Source of the DNA: Metridium senile
Lineage: Eukaryota; Cnidaria; Anthozoa; Actiniaria; Metridiidae
Reading direction: 5' to 3'
Assembly (NCBI GenBank): GCA_949775045.1
Contig: OX459095.1
Coordinates: 33,528,564 to 33,592,563, forward strand
Length of the DNA: 64,000 nt
Each line of letters begins with the position of its first letter. The stretch's first letter is position 1. The translations under genes and the position numbers were made by a program. Of this stretch, positions 32,576-43,489 are shown in pieces. The notes beneath the pieces are model-generated. The model worked only from the letters and a program-made list of their open reading frames with translations. It did not search any database and was not told where the DNA came from.

Positions 32576-34778
32576 TAGATTTTTTCTTTTCTCTAAAACA
32601 TAACAAATTCGAAAAAATTAGAAAATTCATATTTTGTTGGAATTAGGTTATTAATTATTGTCTTTTATATATTTGTGATCGCTTGACGTTGGTTATCAAT
32701 GGCTTTTCTTCTTTTTTAATAGTTTTTTTTATTTTTTGACTTATAACGGTTTTTCTGATTTTTGTTCAAAAAAGTTTCTCCGCGTGATAACTTCGCAAAT
32801 AAAACCTCAAATAAAGCCGTTTTTAGATACCCTGGCCTTTTATACTAACCCCCGGAACTAGTAGACATAGATTAAGCTTACCCCGCGTTTTTGTTCTCGA
32901 GATATCGCAAAAAAACAAAATATTCTGGAGAAGTACATTTCCTTATACAAGACTTGAACTTTGCTTAAAAACGCGATATTTTCGATTTGAGAAAAAGCAT
33001 AGAAATCTTTTTTGTAAAAATTTGAGGCTTATACTGTAGCAAGACGCAACGATTTCCGTCAAGTACACCGAAAGCTCTTTGAAAAACACCCCCCATTTTC
33101 GAAAGTTATTCGATGGAGAGACTAATTTGAACTGTGCACGATTTTCTCTCCCAAATTCGAAGAGGCTAAAAATGGTCGTAATTTTCATAAAAATCAATAA
33201 TTGTTATAGAGACGAATCTCCTTAAACCATACTAATGTACGCTGTTGTTTTTTTTCCTGTTCGCCTGTAATTTATGGATTTAGCAAAAATCTTAATAACT
33301 CGTCCGGAAAAAACGCTGCTTTCCTGAAACCCCCCACGAAGCATTCTTTAGTGATGACGTTAATGTCTCAAGTTTTGACGTCATTCTACGTCATTTTCTT
33401 CCTGCTACGTCATCCAAAAAATAGGTTTCGGCAACAAGGGGTGTTTTGGATATGGATTCTTGTAGAGCACAATATTTTTATTGCTTTTTTAAGTTTATTT
33501 TTAAATTTGCGAGGATAACCCCGTTGATTTTCCGTTCCGAACGATGAGGTGAATTTTTTGAACAGTTCAAAAATATCTCTCCATTGTTTTGAGCAAAATC
33601 TCTGGGTCGATACATTCATTTTGCACGTTTTTTTCACAGATGCAATCTCAAATAATTTGTGCTTATAACATTTGAATAGCACGGATTACCCTCATTGTTA
33701 TCACTATTTATTGTTGAGTTAAAAATAGGAATTGTGATTCTTGAACTGTTCAAAAATGTATCTCCTCGATAATTTTCGACTTTCCTTTTAAAATTGGAGC
33801 ACCAGTCCTTTTAAGCCATTATTTATGTTAAAAAGCAATGCCAAATATGGACTTTCCCAAAAATCGAATTTTTTGACCTTGTTCAAAAAGTCCTATCTAA
33901 CCTTAACAAGCAATAACACTTTCGAATGATATCTTAATGATATCTTTTGCACTCACGTGATTGTTTGGTATCTCTGCTACAATTCTATAGTTTTGCACAG
34001 CTAACCCTCCCAACTGTACAGAGATCTGGACCGAATATCAGTACCATACATTCTGCAACTGTGTTATATCAGTGCACAAGGAAATTTTTTTTGGCATTAA
34101 ATATTCCTTTTCGCTTATAATAATGTATGTAAGACTTGTAAAGGTTACGTTGTTCTTTGCAATACATGACTTGCATTATATCTTATGTATATTCAGAATG
34201 TTATAACACAGCTTAACCCAACCCTTTATCCTTACGCTCTTCCTTGTTTTTCACCAAAAAAATATGAATTTTTAAGAAAGCCACAACAATATATGTTCTA
34301 GTCTTTTATTGTTCTTTCTAAAAATGTATTTTTTGCATAAAATTGATCTTAAAAATAGCTTAAAAATAACAAAAATAGTTGTTTTTTCAAATTCTTTACA
34401 ATCTAGCTATGTTCTCTGTAAGTATCTAATCACGTGATGTCATGTTGCGGCTACGTAGTGTTGTGTGATAGTTGTTAACATTATTAAAAATTGTCCGACC
34501 TCTTTAACATTAACTCACACAGACACCTTAATTACTGACACTCACGAGGCGTAGAACACAACACGTGGGGGTTTCAGCGCTAAGGTAATCTAGACTCATA
34601 AATTGACTTTTAATTGATTTTTGTGCATTAATATTGTTCCCACCCCTCCGTAAGTATTTGTTTTTGGTTGCTCTATCGAGTTCTTGACAAAAAGTTATCA
34701 TTTTTAGCAAAAAAATCACGAGGGGGGATGTTTTTTTTAAAACGCCCATTTAAACACTGCAATTTGTAATTTATGACA
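32576..34778. other. Non-coding AT-rich region
   Basis: No exon supported; frames are short and AT-driven. A cluster of CRE-like words (TGACGTCA at 33376-33383 with ACGTCAT at about 33387 and 33406) is the only regulatory-looking feature. Confidence 0.5.
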
Positions 34779-35140
34779 TTTTTATCACATAATCCACAAA
34801 GCTCTCTTACAAATCAACTATAGTTTAACAAGACTTATCTATTTGGGAAGGTTTTAGTGCACAAAAGGATCAATAAAGCTTTTTAGTTTTACAAAAAATT
34901 GCAAATGCAGACTGCCATAATTGAAACATTGAGATTTCAAAAAAAAAACCCAAATTTTTCCAATCTAATTTTGTTTTTATCACATAATCCACAAAGCTCT
35001 GTCACAAATCAACTATAATTTAACAAGACTTATCTATTTGGGAAGGTTTTAGTGCAAAAAAGGATCAATAAAGCTTTTTAGTTTTACAAAAAATTGCAAA
35101 TGCAGACTGCCATAATTGAAACATTGAGATTTCAAAAAAA
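34779..35140 (+). repeat. Tandem duplication, ~197-bp period
   Basis: 'tttatcacataatccacaaa ... gggaaggttttagtgca ... gcagactgccataattgaaa' occurs twice, at 34779-34944 and 34976-35140, almost unchanged. Confidence 0.9.
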
Positions 35141-35149
35141 CCCAACCCA

Positions 35150-35300
35150 TCAATCCATCAATCCATCAATCCATCATCCACCCATATATAATTCATCCAA
35201 CCATCCAAAGATCCATTCATTTATCGATCCATTTATATATCCATAACATTCATTCTTATATTCATTCATTTACCAATTCATCCATCCTAAGTATTATATA
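35150..35300 (+). repeat. Degenerate 'atcc/attc' microsatellite
   Basis: Repeated 'atccatca', 'atccattc' and 'attcattc' words form a simple-sequence tract. Confidence 0.8.
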
Positions 35301-35368
35301 TCCATTCACTGATTTAGGGTCTTTAGGCGATTCGGGTGTGTTGTATACTATTGATAAACATTACTTAC

Positions 35369-35528
35369 CATTAAACTCGGGAACTTTACGTACTGGTTTC
35401 AAAGTAGGACCTGTATAATTGTAGTTAACAATAATAACCGGCTTGGGTGGGCACGACCCTGGTGTAAACTCGATGTCGTCTAACGCGATGTCTCCTCTCC
35501 ATCCACCTACAGTAGCCTCAATCTCAAC
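35369..35528 (-). CDS. Orphan MAM-domain exon (partial gene)
   Basis: On the reverse strand a 160-nt exon lies between an acceptor (gttag) at 35530-35529 and a donor (GTAAGT) at 35368-35367. The open frame contains ATVGGWRGDIALDDIEFTPGSC. GDIALDDI followed by a Cys is the classical C-terminal end of a MAM domain, an extracellular adhesion module of receptors and astacin-like proteins. The following 25 residues are a Pro/Tyr linker. Splice phase is 0 at entry and 1 at exit. No neighbouring exon of the same gene could be found within 1 kb either side, so it may be one exon of a host gene with large introns, or an exon fragment carried by rearrangement. Confidence 0.65.
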
Positions 35529-35840
35529 CTAACAAGCGAATACAATAATATATTAGAGGGTCCAAATCCCAGTCAAAAATCATAATAATCCCATCAGTTT
35601 TGCTCAAGTTTTCAATCCCATTCCCATTCCCATTTTCTATTGTTCTTTTATTTGTAAATCCCAGTCCCAGTGCATCCAATCCCATTTTCTAAGTCAAAAA
35701 TAAGGCAAATTCCAGCTCCCATTTTACCCCTTCAGGACCCTCATATTAGGTGAGGGTTTGGTGAAGATAAGGTTAAATATAATACAAAAAACAATATCCA
35801 CAAACTATATACACCTAATTCAAAAAAGGTTGACGGTGGC

Positions 35841-35871
<31 letters not shown>

Positions 35872-36088
35872 ATTCAATTTATCTATTTGTAGATTTTTAT
35901 AACAAACAAATGCCGAAAAAATACCGCCGTCCCATCTGGAGCTGCTTCACCAGCTGGAGGTTCTTAGAGTGGGGTGGAGGAAGGCGACAGAAAATTCTTT
36001 TACAGGATATGCAAATGTTGTAAGTATATTTTACTTTCTATCAGACAATAATCACTTATGATTAATTATACATTTTGTATCTATTCAG
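35529..36088. other. Spacer with GGCGGT hexanucleotide repeat
   Basis: (ggtggc)n lies at about 35833-35868. A short segment before the donor at 36022 (caaatgttgtaagta) may be an upstream exon of the YR-2 gene, but its frame is not fixed. Confidence 0.5.
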
Positions 36089-39000
36089 ATTGAGTCGACG
36101 TTCAACATCATACGCCGGACGGCAATGAGTATGGATCGCAGCGCTATAAAAGACATAAATTGGCCAATCCATATGCCACTGACGCGTGATGGAGTAGTGT
36201 TGTGTAAGTATACACATAACATTCGTCTAATCTAAAAAAGGAAAAAACTTTAAACAATTTTTTAATTTTTGCAGCTCCTGAAGATTTGAAAGAGGAAGAT
36301 CTGGATTTTGGCCAGCAAGCCCCTCCGGCAGAAGTAAAGTATGTGGAAGTGGAGGTCCCTGTCATTGAATACCTCTGTAACTTAAAATAAATTATTAATC
36401 ATACGTTGTAACTGCATATATATGATATCAAATACGTAAACCTTATACCAGTTATCATCTAAATTCAGAACCCTTGTACTAGCCAGCCAACGAGCGTCGA
36501 CCAGAATGACAAGCCTAACCCTAACCCTAACCCGCCACCTATCCCTTCGTCAACCCAAAACGTACATACAGATTCGAATTCAGAAAATGGATCAAGTTCG
36601 GGTTCCGAGTATTCGCCATCAGACTCTGAAGCTAGCCTATCTGACCCTAAACCCTCTGCCACTAACCCTGCAAAGCCTGCAACGCCTGTGGTTGGGGCCA
36701 AACAAAAACGAAGCGAAGACTGGAGTAGAAAGAAAGTGTGGTGCCCGATCTGCCACAAAAACTTGACCAAGATTGTAAGACACTGGAGAACGGTCCACGG
36801 CACCGGGGGAGACAGAATAAACGATTTGAAGAAAGAAAGTAAGAGCCATGCCTTTGAGGAAAGCATTGCCTCTCGGAAAGGATTGAAAAGAAATCCTATA
36901 AAGGTTTGCTTTCTATGCAAAGCCAAAGTATCAAGACTGGACCGGCACTTCGTTGCTGCCCATCAACTAAGTAAGAAAGATGATCTGAAGAAATACAGGG
37001 AGGCGCTGCGAGGATCAGAGACCTGGTAAGTTAAGATGATCAACGAAATATGACATAAAATACAACAGCCTTGACATGTTATCCATTTAAATTAACAGGA
37101 AACCAAAGGAGGAAGTTAAGACGAAAGAAAGTATAGTAATTAAAGAAAAGGAGGACGTGAGACAAGACGACAGCGAACCACCAAAAAAGAGGAAGGCAGA
37201 AGTAAAGCACATACAACTAGACGACAGTGACGACAGCGAACCACCAAAAAAGAGGAAGAAGGCAGAAGTAAAGAACATACAACTAGACGACAGTGACGAC
37301 AGCGACGACAGTGACGACAGTGACGACAAACCCAAGTTCAAGACCAGGGGAAAGGGAAAGGGGAAAGGTAAAATGACAGTTTCTGTTAAGGTCGACGAAC
37401 TGGTTCACTGGTTTGCTTCGTTTTTGGAGACACCACATGGAGGGGACTTGTCAGAACAACAAGCAAAGGAGGAGTCGCAAAGGGCTCTCTAGTGCTTCTT
37501 TCCAGTCTCCCTGTGATATTAACGTTGTATATTTGTTTTCAGATTTCGAACCTAGCAATGATTATTAATCCCAAGGGATCTCCAATGGAGGTATTTGGGA
37601 ATCCTGACTTGGTGTGGGACTGTTTTTTTAGGCCAAACAGAGTTGGCGAACTCGATGGGGAATTGCTGAAAATTCTCGCTGGTACGACGCTAAAGGTGTA
37701 CAGCAGAGTCTTACAAAGATTCATGGACTGGCTCATCAGCAGGCGCTCGTTTTTCTTCGATGAATATGAGCTGGTAAATAACTATGTAAATGTAAAGGAT
37801 ATGAAACGTGCATTGTTCATCTCATTATTGGAAATTGAATTCAAAAATCGCATAATGATATGAATAATGCAGTCTAGAGGGACACGCTTGATGGCATTTG
37901 ACTGTAACCTACCTGTTCGTTTCCAGGCAGCTTTCAGAGAGCTATCTTCCCTACAGCCAACGTGGCGAAAGTCTTTGAAGAAAGACTGTGCACACCAAAG
38001 GAATGTACAGCAAGTCCGTGACAAAGGGAACTTGCTGAAGCTCGATGAGGTAACACTTTTTAATTCGGTTGTACAAATGCTTAGTATTTCTGCTAATAAA
38101 GGGAGTTATTTGTTTAGGTTTTCGCCGTCATCGAGAGCCGCCACGCCAACGATTGCAAGAAGCATCTCTTGGAGCTGTACGCTCAGAAAAAGATGGTCCA
38201 GCCTTCGAGCAAAATCACAATTGAGGAATCAGAAAAGCTACGCGACTACCTGATCACAATGCTGGTTGTACAGTTTGCGTCACGGTATTATTATCAGTTT
38301 GATACTCGTTATTATCATGATATTCAGCTTATTAAGTGTGTTATGATTGTTTTAGTGCCTCACTCATTGCCAATCTGATGGTCATCGACCTCGAGGATGC
38401 ACGTAAAACCCTGAAAGACGGGGTTTACGAACTCAGCATCCTACATCACAAGACCTCAGCATCCCTTGGTCCTCTGACAGTGTTTTTGGATGTGGAGGTA
38501 TGATTTATCGTAGCTAATACAAGGTAACATGAATAAAGAGTACTAATTTCTCCTTTTCTCTATATTTTAGAGCATGAAAATGATGATCGCCTATAAAAGG
38601 CACGTGCGCAGTGTGTTGGCCCTCGCTACAACCTTCGGGATAGGGCTCAAAGACAGCGAACACTTATTCATTTCCAAGACTGGTGGGATGGTGGAGTCGT
38701 CAAATATACACACGGTCATGAAAAAATTTTTGTCACGCACCGGTGTCAAATTGGACAAACCCTTTATGTGTACTTCCGTGCGAAAGGTTAATTCTAATTG
38801 TCACATAATAATAAATTCACGCACTACTTGCTAGGTTGGGTTTAGCTAAAACATTGTTTGTGTGTCTTAGATGTGGACGACGATATATCAGGAGGAGGGT
38901 GCGTCGGAGACAGAACTACAAGACCTCGCGACGCTCATGAAACACTCCCAAAAGACTCAGTCGAGTTGGTATGACTTCAGTAGCAAGTCGAGTAAAGCAA

Positions 39001-39279
39001 AGAGAGCCTGCCTTTCCATATCCTCCAAACTGAAAGTAAGTGCAATAGTTTAATTTATTATTTCCGGGCATATATGATGTACTAAAAACAATTGCTGCCC
39101 TTCTATATTATACAGGATGCAACAACGAAAAGCACTGAAGCACCACCACCACCACCACACTCACCACCACCGGGGTCCAGCCATATGGCTACACCTCTGA
39201 AGACATCGAAACGGCCTTCCGATTGGTTTGATGATGTTTTCCCTGATGATATGTGCGCGGAACAGTCTCCCCATAGAAA
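36089..39279 (+). CDS. YR-2: divergent zinc-finger tyrosine recombinase gene
   Basis: Multi-exon gene. Visible exons: 36089-36203, 36275-36333, 36469-37025, 37099 to about 37488, 37543-37773, 37927-38049, 38118-38284, 38356-38497, 38571-38786, 38871-39035, 39116-39279. Most junctions, including all seven of the core-binding and catalytic part, join in phase. Exon 36469-37025 holds two C2-x9-H-x4-H fingers (CPICHKNLTKIVRHWRTVH and CFLCKAKVSRLDRHFVAAH). A basic/acidic repeat follows (DDSDDSEPPKKRKK), then FASFLETPHGG. The catalytic set is R in ASRASLIANLM (made across the 38284/38356 junction), K in LHHKTSASLG, TSVRK, and LMKHSQKTQSSWYDF. It is therefore a tyrosine recombinase with the same architecture as the other copies but strongly diverged. 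The junction after the KKRKK exon (near 37490) is unclear and may be damaged. The tail may continue at ~39349 into a SANT-like RYPWSSTDEMHL stretch. Confidence 0.7.
36514..36533 (+). repeat. CCTAAC telomere-type repeat inside a coding exon
   Basis: Three CCTAAC units encode an Asn-Pro run (PNPNPNPP) in the YR-2 exon upstream of its zinc fingers. The frame stays open through it. Confidence 0.75.
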
Positions 39280-40637
39280 GTAAGCTAAACTACTTGATGT
39301 ATGTCATGATAACAATACATACTTACCTTACGAAATTCCTCAATAGATACCATGGCGCACGATACCCGTGGAGTTCAACCGATGAAATGCATCTTACCAA
39401 AGAGATGGACATGTTACATTTTAAGGCTTTATATACTCGCTACTCTCTTCTTGATATTTACATTGAACTTCTTCATTGCAGCATTTGATGAAGATGACTT
39501 CTGCGTACAAGAACTACCCAGCGTAGCCAGAGTCGTTCTAAATGAAGACATCGTTCTAAATGAGGATGATACGGACGAGGAGATGGAAGTTATCGAAGAC
39601 TCCCGCCCAGAGACTACTGGCAGCTGGTGTCAAACAGAAAACAGTACAGAAGTTGAAGTTCATGAAGTAGAATTTGAGATTCCCGATAGTGTGCTAGAGA
39701 GGCCGGTGTTTGGCGAGACTAGAGGCGAGTGTAGTAGTGAGAGTAGGCAGGTTGAGGGTGGAGAGACGAGTGTTGATTGCAATGTGGATCGTGTAAGCGT
39801 GGAGGATGTGTTAGTTGTAGATGTTGTAGAGAAAAGTATTGATAGGGATGCGGAAAACGAAGATGCTGGAGAAATTGATGATGTTGAAGATAGACGTGTA
39901 GATGGAAATGTGGAGGAGGATGATGGAGGAAAAGGGAAGTGGAAAGGAAGAATGGCCTCGGGGAAAAGATAACGAGAAGGCGGCGGCAAAGAATAACGAA
40001 GTGAGATCGAAAGGTGTCTGCCCAGATTGCGGCAGGGCATATGGCAAGAAGTTATGGCGCCATCTACGTAATGTTGAAAACTGGTCGGAAGAGAAACTTA
40101 AGACAACATTTCAAAAAAAGAAAAAAGTCTGTGTTAATCCTTTAAGGCAAGTACGTTTTTGTAATAATTAACAAAGAAAATATGTTGCTAAATTAACTGC
40201 CCGTTCTTCTTAGGCCGTGCCCATTTCCTGGCTGCGAAGCTGTGGTCAAAAACTACATATCGCACTGGAAGACAAAGCATAATGTTGACAAGAAAACAAC
40301 TCCAATAGTGTAAGCTACAAAATTGCATTTAATGCATTTTTATTGTTGTTGTTCTAAATGTGTTATTTTCTTCATTTAGATACAATAAATGGATGCGCAA
40401 GTTGAAGGCCCGAGAAGATGATCCTGATGAAAACATTGTTTCCCGGCCTCCTGTTATAGAAAGTAAGAGCGAAAAATGCCTTTACACTTGATGGAGCATG
40501 CTAATAATATTTTTCACTTGCAGTTCCAAGTCAGTTTCAAGATAGAACTGAATGTACTAATATTAATGAAAACAATACGTACCTCTCACGGTCAAAAGGT
40601 GAAACAAATGATGAAGAAATAGAAAACGCGCGTGCGT

Positions 40638-40775
40638 GCCGTGTGCAGTTATAAAGCACGTGGGGTTGTCAGAACACGAGAGAAGTATTAAGAGAAGCAC
40701 GACGCAAAGTTCTCAACACTTCTCGAATGTTCTGACAATCCCCAAGTGCTTTATAACTGCATACAGCACAGAAAG
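40638..40775. repeat. Foldback element in YR-3 intron
   Basis: gtgtgcagttataaagcacg ... gttgtcagaaca is mirrored by tgttctgacaatccccaagt ... gctttataactgcat. Arms are about 40 bp. Confidence 0.75.
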
Positions 40776-41652
40776 CAAGTTTTCTATTTCTTTTATAAAA
40801 TACAAATTGATCAACATGCAAACGCGCGTGCTGTGTGCTCTCATAAAGCATGCGCCTCAACCAATCAAAATACATGATTTCAAATAGTTATTTTCTAAAT
40901 GGGTATAGTAGGAATTGTCTTTGAAATATGTTAACTTTAACTGTTTTTATTTTGTAGTTCGCAAAGTCGTCATAGAATCGGGAACTAGTTCAGAGGACGA
41001 AGATGACTCTGAAGACTACATACCGAGCAACAGAGAACTTGATGAAGTGATTTCAGATTCCGAATCCGAATCCGCATTTGCGAAGGCTTCAACTAATCTG
41101 CACTTGTTGTTATCATTTTAGCAATGTCCATCAATACATTTCTGAGAAAACCCTCAAAGTTTGGTGCTGCTTTAAAGGCATTTGTGGCCTTCTTAAAAAG
41201 CCCAGATGGTGGTGCAAAAACAGAAAAAGATGCGATGCAAAGGGCCAACAAATTTTCGCAATTGCGAACTCTATTTCCTTTGGTAAGAATTAATTGCTAA
41301 CATTTTGTAGAATTGCAGCTATTTATTAATAATTTCTTCATTTCAGAAATGAGCAACGACCTAGTGATTCCCTGGAAAAATATCGTCGTCGTCTGGTCAT
41401 TTTTCCAATATCATCTAGATATTTATAAAGATTATGAAGAAGCAGAGGAAGGGGCCAGAAGGAAGTTGGAAAAGGGGCTAAAGCCGGGCAGCCTCAAATC
41501 GTATTCATTATCTTTAGCCGCATACCTTGACTTTTTAGTTGGGACCTATAATAAAGCCCTCCGCAAAGACGACCAGATCAATGAGGAGGACTGCAATGTT
41601 CTTCTATGTAAGAGTGTTAATCGTTTGGTAATCAGGGCCTCAAGCATGTTAA

Positions 41653-42032
41653 GGCCTGGGTCAGACGCCATTTTAGCTAAAATCACTATTTCTAATTTTT
41701 CAAACGTTGCTTTAAAAATGCTGTCATGTAACTTGGCCAAATGTTTAGTTTTAATGAGTTTTTGCAATTTTTGCTTGTTGGATGGCATTTGGGTGGTCAC
41801 GTGACCATACATGAGGTTTAGAATTTATCAAATATTCAATGCAAAATGGGGTAAATAGAGAAACAAAATAAAACGATTAAAATTATGTCATTAGAGGAAT
41901 TTCATAAATAGCTCATTTAGCAAAAACCCATCAAAACTAAACACTTGGTCAAGTTTCATGACAACATTTTGAAAGCAACGGTTGAAAAATTAGAAATAGT
42001 GATTTTAGCTTAAATGGCGTCTGACCCAGGCC
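41653..42032. repeat. TTAA-flanked foldback MITE (piggyBac-like target)
   Basis: Ends GGCCTGGGTCAGACGCC and its complement; inverted similarity runs at least 110 bp inwards. TTAA flanks both sides (41649-41652 and 42033-42036). TTAA duplication is characteristic of piggyBac-type transposition; no transposase is encoded. It interrupts a YR-3 exon. Confidence 0.85.
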
Positions 42033-42039
42033 TTAACAC

Positions 42040-42640
42040 CTTTGAGCCGGGTTGCGATAAAAAGCTGAAACTGAAACGACTGAAACGGCTGAAAGCTCAA
42101 ACAGCTGAAACAGCTGAAATACCCCAATTGTTTTTACATTTAAAAAAAAATATGTTTCATTTAATAATTAGTATAATTATATAAATAGTATCTCTGAGCC
42201 GGCTAATCATGCTTTTCATATCTCTATATCCACATGCAAATTGTCCCTCCGTAAATACTATGATTGCTTTTAAAAACCGCCGAATCACTGTTTATAACTT
42301 ACGCGCGAGTTTGACGTATATATTCGATAACTTTTAAATGACTTTGATTTTGTTTGATTATAGATGATCTCCCTATTTTGTCGCCATATGCGACATCCAA
42401 ATAGCTAAAAACGCAGAATAAGTACAACAGCTATTTTTTTTAATCATATATACGCAAGTAATCTTCAAGATTTTTGAAGAAAACAGCACGCGGAGTTCTC
42501 TTTCATGTAACTGATCAAGGCCACTTTATGTATGTACATGGATAACAATATTATTTTTACCCTGTTTACCAGCACTGTATACTAAACAAGACAACTGGCG
42601 GACCGCCATTCAGAAGTCAGTTGTCAGAAGGGAAAACGAA
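42040..42640. other. Non-coding stretch with 'gctgaaa' microsatellite
   Basis: Degenerate 'gctgaaa/actgaaa' repeats occupy about 42065-42120. The rest is AT-rich with no recognised feature up to the next YR-3 exon (about 42575-42770). Confidence 0.6.
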
Positions 42641-43489
42641 ATGAGATCAGACGAAATAACTGAGCTTCTGACGATGGCAGAAATGCGTGAAATTCTACAG
42701 TCAAAGGCTGCAAAGAGATGCAAGCACATTTTACGCTCTCTGGAGGCAAAGTTTGTCCTCAATAAAAAGGTGCTGCTAATAACATTGATTTTTTTTAGTA
42801 TTATTTTATTGTTATTATTATCATCATCATCATTTTATAAAATAATTTAGATAGTACGCGCGCTCTGATTGGTCAAAAACCGTGTTGGATGAGGCTATCT
42901 AAACATGCGCGCGCGTATTGATGGTGCGCGTATTAAGAATTGAAATTCTTATCAGCAATTAAAATGCCGATTTAGCCTAAATATTTTATAAAAGCAATAG
43001 AAGACTAACGGCTCGTGCTTCGTCCATCTTGTTCGCCTTAACGGCTCGTGCTTTTCCTACGCTCTCTCGTGTTCTCCCAACATCACGCGTGTTTAGATCA
43101 GGCTATATAACATGGAAAATCGTCTTCTATTTCTTAAATCAAACATCTCTATTACAGACTCGCTGTGGCACGGATGATGCCGTGACTTTAAGAAATTTTC
43201 TGGCATTACAGTTATGTCTGTTCAATGGAGGACGGCCCTCACTTTTGGAGGGGTTAACTGTGAGCCAGGTTTGCAAGGCTCGGCAACTACAAAACGGACT
43301 GTATTCTGTGCCAGTTCCTCACCATAAGACATCGTATTGCTCAGGACCAGCCTTTCTTCAATGGGACAATGAAACTGCCACGTATCTTCACGCATATAGG
43401 CACACTGTGAAGTGAGTGTATGGTTTCTTCTTCTCAAACTCGTTATCTCAGGGACCAATTATTACTTTGTCTTTCAGTCACGTGCATAT

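Larger units (their letters stand above)
39352..43412 (+). pseudogene. YR-3: second divergent zinc-finger recombinase, 5' and middle exons
   Basis: Acidic N-terminal exon (39482-39970), then a frameshift near 39960, then fingers CPDCGRAYGKKLWRHLRN and, after a GC-AG intron starting at 40147, CPFPGCEAVVKNYISHWKTK. Later exons encode an acidic segment (~40960-41095), LKSPDGGAKTEKDAMQRANK (the TPDGG-type motif, ~41125-41283), a core-binding-like exon (~41348-41640) and, at 43157-43411, box I LFNGGRPSLLEGLTVSQV with VPHHKTSYCSG. The exon near 41640 is truncated by a TTAA-flanked MITE and another intron hosts a B-type element. Homology to YR-2 and copies 1/3/4 is by order of modules more than by identity. 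It appears decayed. Confidence 0.65.

Noticed and set aside
42840..43110. GC-rich patch with cgcgcg words and repeated 'acggctcgtgctt'
   Set aside because: Looks like part of a decayed repeat in an intron; no clear ends or function could be assigned.
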